Assembly: GCF_032854445.1 (NCBI RefSeq)
Contig: NC_088298.1
Coordinates: forward strand, 15,737,504-15,801,503
Reading direction: 5' to 3'
DNA from: Liolophura sinensis
Lineage: Eukaryota; Mollusca; Polyplacophora; Chitonida; Chitonidae
DNA length: 64,000 nt
Part shown: in pieces, positions 1-13,592 of the stretch
Layout: every line of letters begins with the position of its first letter
Position numbering within the stretch: the first letter of the stretch is position 1
Notes under the pieces: model-generated
The model's database searches: none
What the model was told of the DNA's origin: nothing
What the model saw: only the letters and a program-made list of their open reading frames with translations
Made by a program: the position numbers and the translations under genes

Positions 1-70
1 CTTGCCAAAGGTTTGCTGGATTAATCTGGGCTCTCCTGTTGTCAACATTCCTGAAGCAGAACACCAAGGC
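1..70 (+). CDS. SLC4A2: SLC4 exchanger exon 1 of window (partial)
   Basis: The frame beginning at base 3 reads a short segment with [13 protein letters not shown], resembling the ALLLKHSHP region of vertebrate AE proteins just before the variable linker. It ends at a GTGTAA donor at 71 in phase 2, which fits the next exon exactly. No acceptor is visible because the exon appears to cross the window edge. The similarity is short, so this is the least certain exon. Confidence 0.55.
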
Positions 71-3000
71 GTGTAACTTAATTTCTTTTCAGTACAACTT
101 GGAATATCAGTCCATCAATCTATGTGTCAATGTGTTGTTGTTTTTTGTTTTGTTTTTTTGTAGCAAGGAGATAAAACAGTGTGGTCACGGTGTCATATTT
201 CCAGTGGCACTTTGACATTGAAAACTAACAGCCAGTTGACTTGTTTCCAACAGCACTTTTAATGGAACATCAAGAAAGTTTTTAACCAAGTTTTGGCCTT
301 GCTGAAAAAATTTTTTTTTTTTTTGGCTTTGTTGGCAAAGCACAAACTAACGTGGCTAGAAGGTGTGATTTGGCGGTGGCTGTTTGATTAAATTTATATG
401 TTGTGAATTTAAGTCTGTTGGCATTTAACGTAAAATCACATCACGGCACTCCAGAAATATTGATTCAGCGAAATAAATAAGAACTGTCAGTCCTGGCTGT
501 ATCTCTGGAGCTGAATTTATTTTAATTTTTTTTACACATACTGTTGTAAACCTGATAATAAAATAATGTCCTAGAAATGCAGCCACAAGCTGTGATCAGA
601 TCCTGACTTCAGTTTAGGACAGCTTTGCAATTCTAGTGCCCAGTCAATCAATTCATCCTGTCATCTGTATACTTACTCACACATTTCATTCACCATTCAT
701 TTCCATTCCAAAGTTGTTGTTGTTGCACCACTGTGTATATATATATATATCATTTCACCACGAGTTGTCTCCCTTAGTCACATCCATGAACTAATCTCCC
801 TGTTTTCAGACATGTCAGAGACAGAAATGATTTTATCCGGCGAAACATTTCGTATCTTAACCTCATGGGGTTGGAGCACTCAGATCGAAGGTTTGCTGTT
901 GGTTGTCATGTGACTTGTTGTTGTTGTTGTTTAACACAAAAACAACTGGAATGATACTTCACCATCTGTAGCACCCTCTTTAGGTCACCCTCTTCATGTC
1001 ACCCTCTTCATGTCCCCCATTGCTCGATATATATTTGTCCGGTCTCTTTGGGCCTATGGTTTCTTGAAACAAAGTTTCCCCTCAAAATTTGTTCCAAACT
1101 CAAAGATTAATCTTGTCGATCTTTGAGGCAGACATCAAAATAAAGTTTCAAGTCCAAATTTAAGTCCCTGCTGAATTGTGGAAGCTGTATTTCATGGAAC
1201 CAAGCCCCACATTTACATTTGCCTTCACCTGTCCTGCATGCATTGCCTGTCCATCAATAAGTGTCTTTATTATTTGTGGACTTGTCTTCTGCTGTTTGTC
1301 ATACATGTTAAAAAACATTGTATTGGTGCATTTTGAAAGTTATATTTTTATATAAAGCTGTGCTTTTGCGGAAGGTTGCAGTTTATTTTTGCATGGATGC
1401 TTATACTTTCTTTAATGTCGAAGTTCTTAGATTATTCATGGGTTTATGTTCTGCAAAGTGTTGGGTAGAAAAAAAAAGAGAAAATTTTTTTTTTATTTAT
1501 TTATTTATTTGATTGGTGTTTTACGTCGTACGTGCTTGTGTTGTGAAATGCAAATATTACCAAGTATGGATTCGTCTCTTCTGAAATTAATTTTCAAACA
1601 TTTATTTAGAGCTTTTATAAGCAATTCCATTTAACACATCTAGCAACGGCTTGAATTGCACCTTTGCCATGGCTAAGAATTAACAGCTATTTTATACATC
1701 AGGTGGTCCACTTTGAAGATGCCTAGACCATGCTTATGTTCCCTTCCACATTTATATAGGACTCCCGTTTTTAATATCCCAAATGTGTTTTCATACTTTC
1801 CTTTATATGCCTTATTCTAAGCATGAATGAATGGCCTTCATTATGCCCAGAATGGAAAAATATATGTACCCAAAAAAATATAACAAATATTGACCATCAG
1901 TTTGCAATATTTTCAAACAATGTAAAAAATAAAATGAAACAATGAAATAGCTAACATGAAATTTCTTTAAAGGAAAGAAGTTTTAAGAGGATTTATGTTA
2001 AAAAAAGTAAAAACTTTGGATTGAATTCAGATTGAATTCTAAAAGAAAAAAAAATAAAATGGGCCAACTTTAAGTTTGTTAGAAAGAATTTTAGTTCCTC
2101 CTCCATCAGAACTATGAATAAAAAGAAAATAATCAAATACCTGATTAGACTTATGAAAGAGGAGAGCTGTAAGATGATTTTCTTACGATTTTATCTTTAA
2201 TTTGTCTCATTTGTTTTCTTAAAATGAAGCTTCTTTTTGTTAGAATTTACATTGTAATTAAGCTACTGTAGCATGGTGCATTCTTCCAATAGCTTTGTTA
2301 TGGCATTTGCACCCACTTATACGTTGTTTTGCAAAATATCAGTATTTTTGTTGGTAAGTGTAGAAAGCTTCCTTCGTTTTGTATCTGATGTCACTTTTTT
2401 AAAGGTTTGAACTTTGTTGTCAGAGCATAATGTTTTTGTAGGTTCAGCTGGCATTTGAAATTTACACTCATGCTGTAATAGTCACTTGATGTCGTCTTTC
2501 GTTTTAAGAATGTAGTATGTTTTGTTTCTCAGATGCTGGATCTATATGTGCATTTCTTTTTTCATAAGTGCATGAAATATTCAATATTTTGAGCTTTATT
2601 TGGTCTTTTTAATTTGTTTAATATTTTCTGTATTTTGGATCAGCATTGTTAAAACTAAGAACATTTTAAATCAAATGGAAATATTTTATAATATTACGTA
2701 AATGGAGAATATTTGAGTCTTTAACAGTGAAGATATTTTAAATGTTTTAATTGTATATTTTGAAGATAATAAAGCCCAGTGATTTACATGTAATTATAAA
2801 ACCACAAGTATCAGAAACGAAGTAAAAATTTTACAGATTGTTTATGTTATTTATTTGATAAAATTTCACAGTATAAGTCAAATTTAACTATATTTATAAC
2901 AAAGATCAAATACAAAAAAACATTTGCTATGTTTTTCACAGGATTTGTACATGTGGTCACCATATATTTTTATGTCACAGTGTCCTCACAACTTTTTTTT

Positions 3001-3988
3001 CTTTTTGTTCTCTTCATTCGCTGAAAAAAAAAAAACATGTCTAACTTTCTCTCTTTGGTTTCAGGCACCACAAGGATCATTCAGTGATTAAGAACTTCTC
3101 GACAGCGAGTTTTGGGTCGATGGGTTTAACTGCCCGTGAAAAGGAGAAAGATCTCCAATCTGTGGAGAGTGGACAGAAATTGACTGAGCATGGAGAGTAC
3201 ATGAAATTAGAGCTGGTCAAAACGGATGTTGACAATGAAATGGTTAGTACAGAGTTCATGTTGTTTTATATAGCATAATCTTGTAAGGAGGATCTCTGAA
3301 AACCTAAATAGGGGCTGCTGATTGGTTAGTGAGCTAAAGCAGGACAATCACCGAGGTTTCCTCACACCATAGTGCTGGCTGCTGTTGTACTAGTGAAATA
3401 TTCTTGAGTAAGGCGTAAAACACTAATCATATAAAATAAATTTATCTAAGCAAGAGAGAGAGTTGTACCTCATAGAGATGGTGTATACGAATTGATTTTT
3501 GCCTTAATTGACATAACTGTTTTAAATAGGCAAAACAAAAGCATGGGATTTTATGATGACACATGTAACGTTGTTGTTGTTGCTGTTGTTACAGAATAGT
3601 GATGGTGTCCACATCGGCTTCACATTACCTGAGTCACAACCTGAAGAGAAGACGAAACAAGTACAGGAGATCATGAAGCGGATTCCCAAAGATTCCGAAG
3701 CGGCCGCTGTCCTTGTTGGTACGGTTGACTTCCTGAACTTCCCAGCAATGGCCGTCGTCCGTCTGTCTGAAGGTCAGCCTCTCAATCTGACGGAGGTACC
3801 TCTGCCTGTCCGGTTCATTTTCATTCTGCTTGGGCCGCCGTTGGCCATGGATTATCATGAAGTGGGCCGGTCGTTATCAACGCTCATGTCCAATCAGGTA
3901 ACTCATGGTGTTCATGATGATGTCTTTCCAGTACTCACAGCAATATCGTTTTCACTTTCTTCATCTTTTAAATTAAACTGGAAAATAA

Positions 3989-4023
<35 letters not shown>

Positions 4024-7000
4024 AGTACTATTTGTTAATGCTTCTTAATGTATTGTTACAAAGGGCTGCAGGAAAGAACAAATAGTTCAATTTAACAGAG
4101 TTACCCTTTTAAAATATAGAGTTCATTTCAGTTCAATTCAATTCTTAATCAGTCAGTCATTCACTCATTCTCATACTCTTTTAATGTGGTTTTGCATGAT
4201 TTTGGCTGAAGATAATATGGCTTTCTTTGCGAGTGTCACATGCGACAAATTAAATTGGTCAGAATAGTAGGACTGAGTGGGGGCGGTGTGCCTGGTGTCT
4301 GCGACACGATGTTCCATTGAGGCAGCACTACAGATATGTTGCCATTGAGTGGCGCTGTGGTCAAATGATCGAAATAACGTTGAAGGTGACGATAAACCCT
4401 ACTCAAGCGAAAAATCTTTTCAGCACTTTCACGAAGTGGCATACAAGGCGGACAGCCGCCAGGAGCTGCTCCACGCCATTAACGAGTTCCTGGACGAGTC
4501 TATAGTGCTGCCCCCTGGAGACTGGGACAGGAAAACCCTTCTGCCCATCATGGATATGGCGAGAAGACGAGCTAATGTTAAGAGGAAGAAGAAGCAGAAG
4601 CAGGATGAGAAAGGTAAGCCAGGCCCCAGGCCCCAGGCCTCAGGCCTCAGGCCCCAGGCCCCGGGATCACAAAGTCAGCCACACTTAACTTCAAAAGTTT
4701 TTACTGCTCTGAAATAATGAGCTACTATAGAAATTTTCATTTTAATACATAAAGATATCATACACTTTCATAAAAAAAAAAAATAAAAAATTAGCATTTA
4801 GTATTAAACCTAAATTCAGGAATAATGCACCAAGTTAAACTGTGTCTGGCTTAAGTCTAAGACACTTTGCGATACATGGGAACATGTCCGTTAAGAACAT
4901 ATCTGTTGGGAACATGTCTGTTCCCATAAAATATGCTGTTGTGTAAGTGGTATTCGACCTCCATGGAAATCTCACAAGAACCACATGATTTTGTGAGTAG
5001 GCCGATCTCTTTACTGTCCATTTGCTATTTTTGTCAGTCGTTCACATTTGAGCAAATTTGGTCACACTTGGTCACAGTTGAAACTTTACATCGATTCAAG
5101 TAACCATATTTTCAGGTCAAAAACTTTTTATAAATACACATGAAAAATGAGAACTGAGCCAGGTCAACATTGCTGTTGTAATTTTCTCTTGTTTCTCTAT
5201 CATATGACTTGCTCTGCGCTCGAATACTGATCCACGTACATACATTCATAAAGTTATAAACATCATACGATCAAACATGTGAGAGGCGTGATAATGGGTT
5301 ATTTGATACTTGTTTGTTTGACGTCTGCTTGACAAAATGTGAAGTACAAGATCTTGAATCTGTCAAGTATTATAATATTCTACCTTTGCCAAACAAAATT
5401 TTTTGTTTCATGTTTCGGTGCATTTTTGTCAGTTGAGATAGACCTGTGGTAAGAAAGCCATTCAAGTAAGGTGATCTTACAAAATTTATAATATCAGTCT
5501 GGTCTATATCTAAAATCTTAATATTCCACCTTCATATATACAACCGTACGTGGGAAGGTATGGCAACAACCTGTGGATAGTCGAGGGTTTTCCGTGGGTT
5601 TTCCCTGGGCTCTGCCAGGTTTCGTCCCACCATAATGCTGGCTGCCGTTGTATAAGTGAAATATTCTGAGTACGGCGTAAAACACCAATCAGATAAATAA
5701 ATAAATCATATAATTCAATTAACTTGACTGGACTTTTCTTTGCAGGTTTACTGGATGGTAAAGATGGGAAGAAACCCCCGATAGATCCCCTAAAAAGGAC
5801 AGGCAGACCGTTTGGAGGGCTAATTAATGACATCAAACGTCGTTATCCACACTACCTGAGTGATTTCAAGGATGCCCTCAATCCGCAGTGTTTCGCGGCG
5901 TTTATCTTTATTTTCTTCGCATGTTTGTCGCCGTCCATTGCATTCGGAGGATTGCTAGGTAAGCTTGAATCACTGATTAGATGATATATGGGTTTAATTT
6001 CAGTCTCTGACAGGGTATTTATACATGCTTAAAGGAGAAGAAAACATAAAAATGATGCCAAAATCAGATGAGAGAGTGCCAAATATTTTTTGGGAATTTT
6101 TATTTTTTCAAGAGAAGAGGGCATTTGAAAATATTTTTGTTTGATGGGTATTTGGGACCAACTTTTGGTATTTACCGTTGTTTTAAATAAGGATCTGATG
6201 CTTGTCTAATAAATTTATTTGAATGTAAATTTGTTGTTCATATCGAAACATATGCATTTCTAAATTATAAATATGATCCAAATTGAGGGTTAATACATTT
6301 GTAAGCTGAAAGAACAAATTCTAGATCTAAAGAATATTTATTAAACCTGTGTTACATCCTCATTTATGACATTAAACAAAGCCAAAAAATACCAAAAGGT
6401 GGTCCCAAATACCCACCATACAAAAATTATTTCAAGTGCCTCTTTCTCCTTAAGGAAAAATTGGAAAAATATTGAAGGCCGCATTTAGGAATAACTTTTC
6501 GCACTTAGTGGTCAACTCTTATGTTGTCTGACATGACGTTTACTGGTTACTGGAGACCAATTCATACATGCTTAATACAATGTTGTCAAGACCTCGGTGG
6601 TAATTAGTGGTCAACTCTCATGTTGTCTGACATGAAGTTTACTGGTTACTGGAGACCACTTCACACATGCTTAATACAATGTTGTCAAGACCTTGGTGGT
6701 AATTAGTGGTCAGCTCTTATGTTGTCTGACATGAAGTTTACTTGTTACTGTAGACCACTTCATACATGCTTAATACAATGTTGTCAAGACCTTGGTGGTA
6801 ATTAGTGGTCAACTCTCATGTTGTCTGACATGAAGTTTACTTGTTACTGTAGACCACTTCACACATGCTTAATACAATGTTGTCAAGACCTTGGTGGTCA
6901 ACTCTCATGTTGTCTGACATGAAGTTTACTTGTTACTGGAGACCACTTCACCACATGCTTAATACAATGTTGTCAAGACCTTGGTGGTAATTAGTGGTCC

Positions 7001-7199
7001 ACTCTCATGTTGTCTGACATGAAGTTTACTTGTTACTGGAGACCACTTTCCTTTCACCACTATGATGTGTGTCACTCACAAGAGAGTTTCTTAGTGGTTT
7101 TCCGAGGTTCTGTAGTTTGCGCAAGGCATTCTGGTTTCTTCCACCCATATATTTCACTTTTTAAGTATTTTGTGTTGATTTAATTTGCCACTGTATATC

Positions 7200-7230
<31 letters not shown>

Positions 7231-10200
7231 TTCAAAACCTGTTGCAAGTGGTTTACGCAATCCAAATTATCATGTTTTCCAACGCATATGCAATGTAACA
7301 TATTGTTTCAAATTTGTTTGCGTCTGAGGGCCTCAGGGTAGATCAACCCAGTGTTGACTAAGTGTACGCATGGTATTTCACCCTCTTGAAATAAAGCCAT
7401 TATTATTATTATTATAGCTGGCTGCCATGAGAATTGTACGGGTGAAGAAATTGTTGAATATGGAAACAAATAGATACAAAAATAAACAAATAGTCTGCTT
7501 TGTGTTGGAAATTTAGGTGGTGATGGATTCTGATAGCTGGTAGTGTGAAAATAGTTACAAGTTTTTGGAATCAGCAAAAGATTTTATCAAGTACCTGTGT
7601 CGTCCAGGTGTCTCACCTTTAGATATAAGTATAGCCCAGGTAGATCCACTGACAAGTTTCACATATTAATACACAAGCAGTGTAAGTGCGAAAAAACATA
7701 TGCTTCATTTTCACTCGCCAAATGCTGGTGTTGAAATATTGAGTCAAAATGAAGCTTTTGTGTTTTGGAGTTTATTACAAGTGAAGCACTAATTAAATAA
7801 TTAAATGCTGACTAGAATTTACCATGAAAATATAAAACGGGAAAATTTTTGGGTCAGAAAAGATAACGCTAAAGTTCGCATTTCTTTTGTGATTTGCTCT
7901 AGGTGAGAAGACAGAAGGCTACATTGGAGTTTCTGAAACCATCTTGGCAACGTCTGCTGCAGGCGTATTCTTTGGTCTCTTTTCTGGGCAGCCTATTATG
8001 ATTATAGGTTACACAGGCCCAGTTCTGCTGTTTGAAGAAACCTTATACAAGGTAAGCATTTGTTGCTAAGGGACTTGGATTTCTGAACCACTTTTAACTA
8101 AGGGACTTGGATTTCTTAACCCTTTGTAGCTAAGGGACTTGGATTTTTGAACCACTTTTAACTAAGGGACTTGGATTTCTTAACCCTTTGTAGCTAAGGG
8201 ACTTGGATTTTTGAACCACTTTTAACTAAGGGACTTGGATTTCTTAACCCTTTGTAGCTAAGGGACTTGGATTTTTTAACCACCTGTAGCTAAGGGACTT
8301 GGATTTGTAGCTATGGGACTTGGATTTGTAGCTATGGGACTTGGATTTCTTAACCACTTGTAGCTAAGGGACTTGGATTTGTAGCTGAGGGACTTGGATT
8401 TCTTAACCACTTGTGGCTAAGGGACTTGGATTTCTTAACCACTTGTGGCTAAGGGACGTGGATTTCTTCACAAGAAGTCCAAGGAAACTGTGGAACCTGT
8501 AGATGTGGTTTATGAATACATGTACAGCACAGCTTCTACTTTGTCATCTTGGGATTCATAAGACTGTGTATTATTTTCTGGGTTTTAATTATGTATCCTC
8601 TCTTGAGGCTCAGCGCTGAGAGGTTAGACCAAGGAAACAAGACTGGTTTTGTGGGGTCAGTAATAAAGTGATTGGATGGGGTGTAATGTCAGGTCATGTC
8701 TAGTGTCTTTGGCATGATACTTCAGGGGCAGCAATACTTTGGCACCGTGTCACAGGAAGACAGAGAGTACTTACACCCCTGATAGCTCAGTGGGGACAGC
8801 CATTCGGCATCCTAGACTCGCTCTGCCACAAGAAGACACAGTATATATACACACACCTAATGACTGTTCATCGTCATATGACTGAAACATAGCTAAATAC
8901 ATGCATGCATACATGCATGCATAAATACCCTTATTCTTATGAGTATGTTGTTCATTAGATGGTCTAACCATGTGAGAAAAAAGAAACTGGATACTCCTAC
9001 TACAATTACATATAAATTGTCTAAAATGAGTAGACCAGGTGTTGCATATCGTGTGTCTCGGTTTGCCAGTCAGCGTGTTGGTACTACACACTGCTATAGC
9101 TAATCCTTGCTGATCTCTCTGTTGCAGTTTTGTAAATCCAATGATCTGGAGTTTCTACCAATGAGGTTTTGGGTTGGAATGTGGCTGTTCCTCATATGCA
9201 TGGTTGTCGTGGCAACCGAGGCGAGTTTCCTGGTGCGCTACATCACGAGATTCACCGAGGAAATCTTCGCCACACTGATCTCGCTCATCTTTATTTATGA
9301 GGTTTTCAACAAACTCTCTGTAGTAAGTAGAATTATATCGTGATCTTTAAATCACAACTTTTGAGTGTTAAGCAAAGTGTTAAGCTTGGAAACCCATTTC
9401 AGCATGTTTTGGCTGTTTACTTATAATGTTTGTGCTCAAGGTTTACGAAAGGGTAAGTTTTAGCTACACCATTTTTTGCTGGAACAAGAATAACTTAGGG
9501 ACTGTCCCCATAAATTGTTTGCTTCGGGTTCACTTGAAACAAATGGAATGAACGAACACTCAAACGATGTGTGTGGAGTTCGTTCGTTTTTGTTCTTGGA
9601 GCTGATTATTGGAAACAGCCGAAAAGTGAGCAATCCTGACGAAAGTAGTCCGGTTAACACAGCAAGAAATGTTGACTACAGCAACAACGCACTTCACTGA
9701 TCAGAACCGTCAGGATACCGCCCAGCTGTATTAAATCTTTTCTACTCAACACCTTGACATTTTTCTTAAATTTAGCTTTCTCTCTTGTTTAGTTAGTTGG
9801 TTGAACAAAATGTTATGTATCCAGTGAGTCGATTGTTATGTAGCATGATTTACAGTGAAAGAGAATTGCTGTTTCGGCAATGAATAATGCTGCCTTTCAT
9901 GAGAATAAAGCTTTTACAAAACACCTTTGAGGGTAAAACAGTTGTATCCGAATTACTGGTCACGTGACTAGCTTGGCGAGAGAATGACAACAATCTGACT
10001 GTTCATTCCCAAAAGTGGGGAGGGTGGGAAGGCTCATCGGGAGGACGTCAATTCGTCGAATATTATTTAACTTTACATACTACTTCACAAAAACAAAAAG
10101 AGAAGTCAAGAAAGATAGTTTCTGATTTATGTACAGGAGTACATGTATTTGTGTACAGGAGTACATGTATTTATGTACAGGAGTACATGTATTTGTGTAC

Positions 10201-13200
10201 AGGAGTACATGTATTTATGTACAGGAGTACATGTATTTGTGTACAGGAGTACATGTATTTGTGTACAGGAGTACATGTATTTATGTACAGGAGTACATGT
10301 ATTTGTGTACAGGAGTACATGTATTTATGTACAGGAGTACATGTATTTGTGTACAGGAGTACATGTATTTGTGTACAGGAATACATGTATTTATGTACAG
10401 GAGTACATGTATTTGTGTTGATCATGATCAGTGTGCACTTTTGTCATAATGACTTCAAAGCCCACTGCTTTCAAACAAGGTTGAGAGAATTTATCAGTCA
10501 TTGATATCAGTCAGTCAGTCAGGGTGGTGGGTATTTTATGCCGAGAAGGTCGGGCATACATGTCCGACCACATTTTAGGGTATCGGTAGACTTTTGAATA
10601 TCGTGAAAATATGTAAGTGCGAAATTGGAGCATTCTTTTGGAAAGGTTTCACAAGTTCAACCACTGTTGTTGTTATTTCTGTGGATTTGTTTCTTGTGTA
10701 GACTCATATTGAAAGCCTCTTTACCGATTGCCGGTTTACACAGTGGTGTTTGAACGTATCACTACGCAGTCGCCCACCAATACGGGGGATTCGTTGGGCA
10801 AATGAAGGGTGTAGATCGAATTCAGTTTTTCGGAGAAAAAAAAACAGGAATGCAAGCGATTTATGTGGACGGTTCCTGAAAATCTGACAGTCTGATTTCC
10901 TCAGAATTTCATACATGAGTTGTAAATGTTAAGTTTCTTCTTGTCTTCTTTAGTAAATGATACATTTTCCCTCCTACTATTTACAACATTTATGTGTTGA
11001 TATTTACTCGTCTTTGTGTTTTAGATTTTTGCAAACCACCCCCTGATGGAGGAGTATTGCCCGTTAGAGGCAGACAACTCCAGCTTGCCTTCAAACGAAT
11101 CTTTCTCGGATTACACTTATACATTGACTGGTTGGAACGCATCAAATCTGAACGACTCGTCTGTGAATTTGTCGCCATCGACGAAAGTAATCAACCAGCC
11201 GAACACGGCGCTACTCTCGCTGATATTATGTTTAGGAACTTTCCTCATCGCCTACTTCTTGAGGATTTTCCGCAACAGTAAATTCCTTGGGCGAAGTGTA
11301 AGTATCTTCTGGTGCACAGTGATTTGTCCTTGGTGCAAGATGACGCCAAATTTATTTGGTTTTTCAGCTGAGAAGAAAGTTAAGGTTTCAGTTAAGAGTG
11401 CATATTCTCATGTGAATCAGAACATTCTATATATTTCTCTTTTTGTTAACCATCCTGTTTCATTAGTTTGTTTGTATGGCTTGTCAACTTTAAGTGACTT
11501 GATAGAATTGTCTAATATAAACAATATTTATTAATATTCCACAAAGCCAGTTTTGACATGTGTGAATATTGAAAATTTGATTTTAATGCATACTTTTGGA
11601 CCCAAGGATTTTTGATTGGGGGAAAGACACAAAGTGTTAAGATATATTTTTTAAGATATGAAAATCTAGGGCACAAAACCTTCTACCACATTAAATATTT
11701 AAATTCTGACATAAGGCTACACTGGTTTAAATTGTTGTTTTACAGGCAAAATAAAGTTTTTTTTTAGTGTTTGAGAAGTGTATAAAAATGAATATAAAAC
11801 TTGAAAATCATCAAAAGTATGGAAAATGTGGACAATCTTAGCATTTTTTTTCTGTTTTTAAGATAGAGTTGATTGGAAAACCTTTGAAACGAAAAAAAAA
11901 AAGGAAAATCATAAAAAATACATGAATATTGGACAAAAAACAAAGGTGGATTTTCAGTTTCATTCTAATTTTTGATTTTCAAGTGTTGGCTCGCTTGTGA
12001 AATAAAATAAAAATAAGTGGTAAGTAAAACTGATATTGCCCAATGTGGAGTCGGCTGGATTATCTAATACCACTGTCCTTGCTCCTCCCACCAGGTTCGC
12101 CGTGCGCTGGGAGATTTCGGGGTCGTCATCGCCATTTTGATCATGGTGCTGGTGGACTTCGCCATATTTACAGATACTTACACACAGGTATGTGCCCGTG
12201 GACATGTCAGACTGAAATCAAGTTGTAAGCTCTAGGTGTTGAAGTGTTACCTCAGTCCTAAGAGAATCTAGGCGGAAATTTCGAAATGATATGAAGCATG
12301 CTGTAGAGAACAGAGCCAACACAACGGTTCCAAAAGATTTATGACGAGTAACCCTGTTTAACTTGTATGAGTTCGCAATCCTCAGTAAGAAAATCTGTGG
12401 TTTTACGGGAAATCAGTTTCCCTAAAATGTTACTAATGTGACATGTTTCCGTACTATCCCCCGAAACTATTGACAGTGGTTTAATGCATTGCAATATTTT
12501 TAAAATTTAGGAAAGTTCTCAATCCTTATCATTTAACCCTGCTTTTAAGACATAAAGGCCTGCAGAATTTAGTGGCTATTTAAGTACCATGTAGGGGAAG
12601 GGTTATTGGGCAAGCCACTTATCCACCACAAAGTCACCACAAAGCTGGGAGAGCTGGGATCAAACCTGACTCGGGTCATACCAAAAACTAACAAAAATGG
12701 TACCTGTTGGTGCCTCGCTTGGCACTCAGCACTTAAAAATTAGAGCACGGAAACAAGACTGGTTAACCTGGTTTTTACTCACATTCTAAGAGGAGGAGAT
12801 TTTTGGCCAAAAAATATCAATCGGTTCAAATCCTATCAAATTTTTGCTTTGTTTTGGAATGACCCAAGTTATTGTCTTTCACAGAATATAAGCCTCATCT
12901 GCATGTTACTGATCAAAATCGGTGATAAAGTTCCTAAAAGTTATAAAGGGTCCTCTTGTAGCTTTCTTAAACTTTCAAATTTTTAAAACTCCATACTTGC
13001 ATACAGTACAGTTACATACATCTGGTAGGTTATACTGAAAGGCAATAATTGAAGCTATTGTGGGTAAATACAGAAAGTTTTATTTGATTGGGGAATATAG
13101 CTTTTTCCAAAAATCTCTGGTATAGCCTCTTTGATCAACAGAAGTTCTGTTTTATCTTTTTCAGAAATTAGAGATCCCAAAGGGATTGAGTCCGACGTCG

Positions 13201-13548
13201 CCTCATTTGAGGGGCTGGGTGGTGAACCCAATGGGCACCCACAAGCCCATCCAGGTCTGGCAGATATTTGCAGCCAGCATAGCCGCTCTACTCGTCTTTG
13301 TACTTATCTTCCTAGAGTCTCAAATCACGCAGTGAGTAGAAGATTCAGTTGAGGAATGAATGATTTAAGTTTAATGCCATATTTTAATGGCAGTATTTTA
13401 ACCATATTGTTGTGAAAACATGTTGGAAAACAGGTTATGGCTTTCGTTATTAGGATGAAGCCATGCAAAATCAAAAAAGAATAAGATAGACGCCTTTGAA
13501 ACCAGCGAGAAAAACAAAACCTACATTAAATATCATAAACGTATAAGA

Positions 13549-13592
<44 letters not shown>

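Noticed and set aside
3898-4038. Open frame continuing from exchanger exon 4 into the intron
   Set aside because: It ends in an AT microsatellite, the conserved block stops at the GTAACT donor, and exon 5 resumes the family sequence.
10129-10504. Several overlapping frames of 84-117 residues on both strands
   Set aside because: They are readings of the 22-base satellite, not genes.
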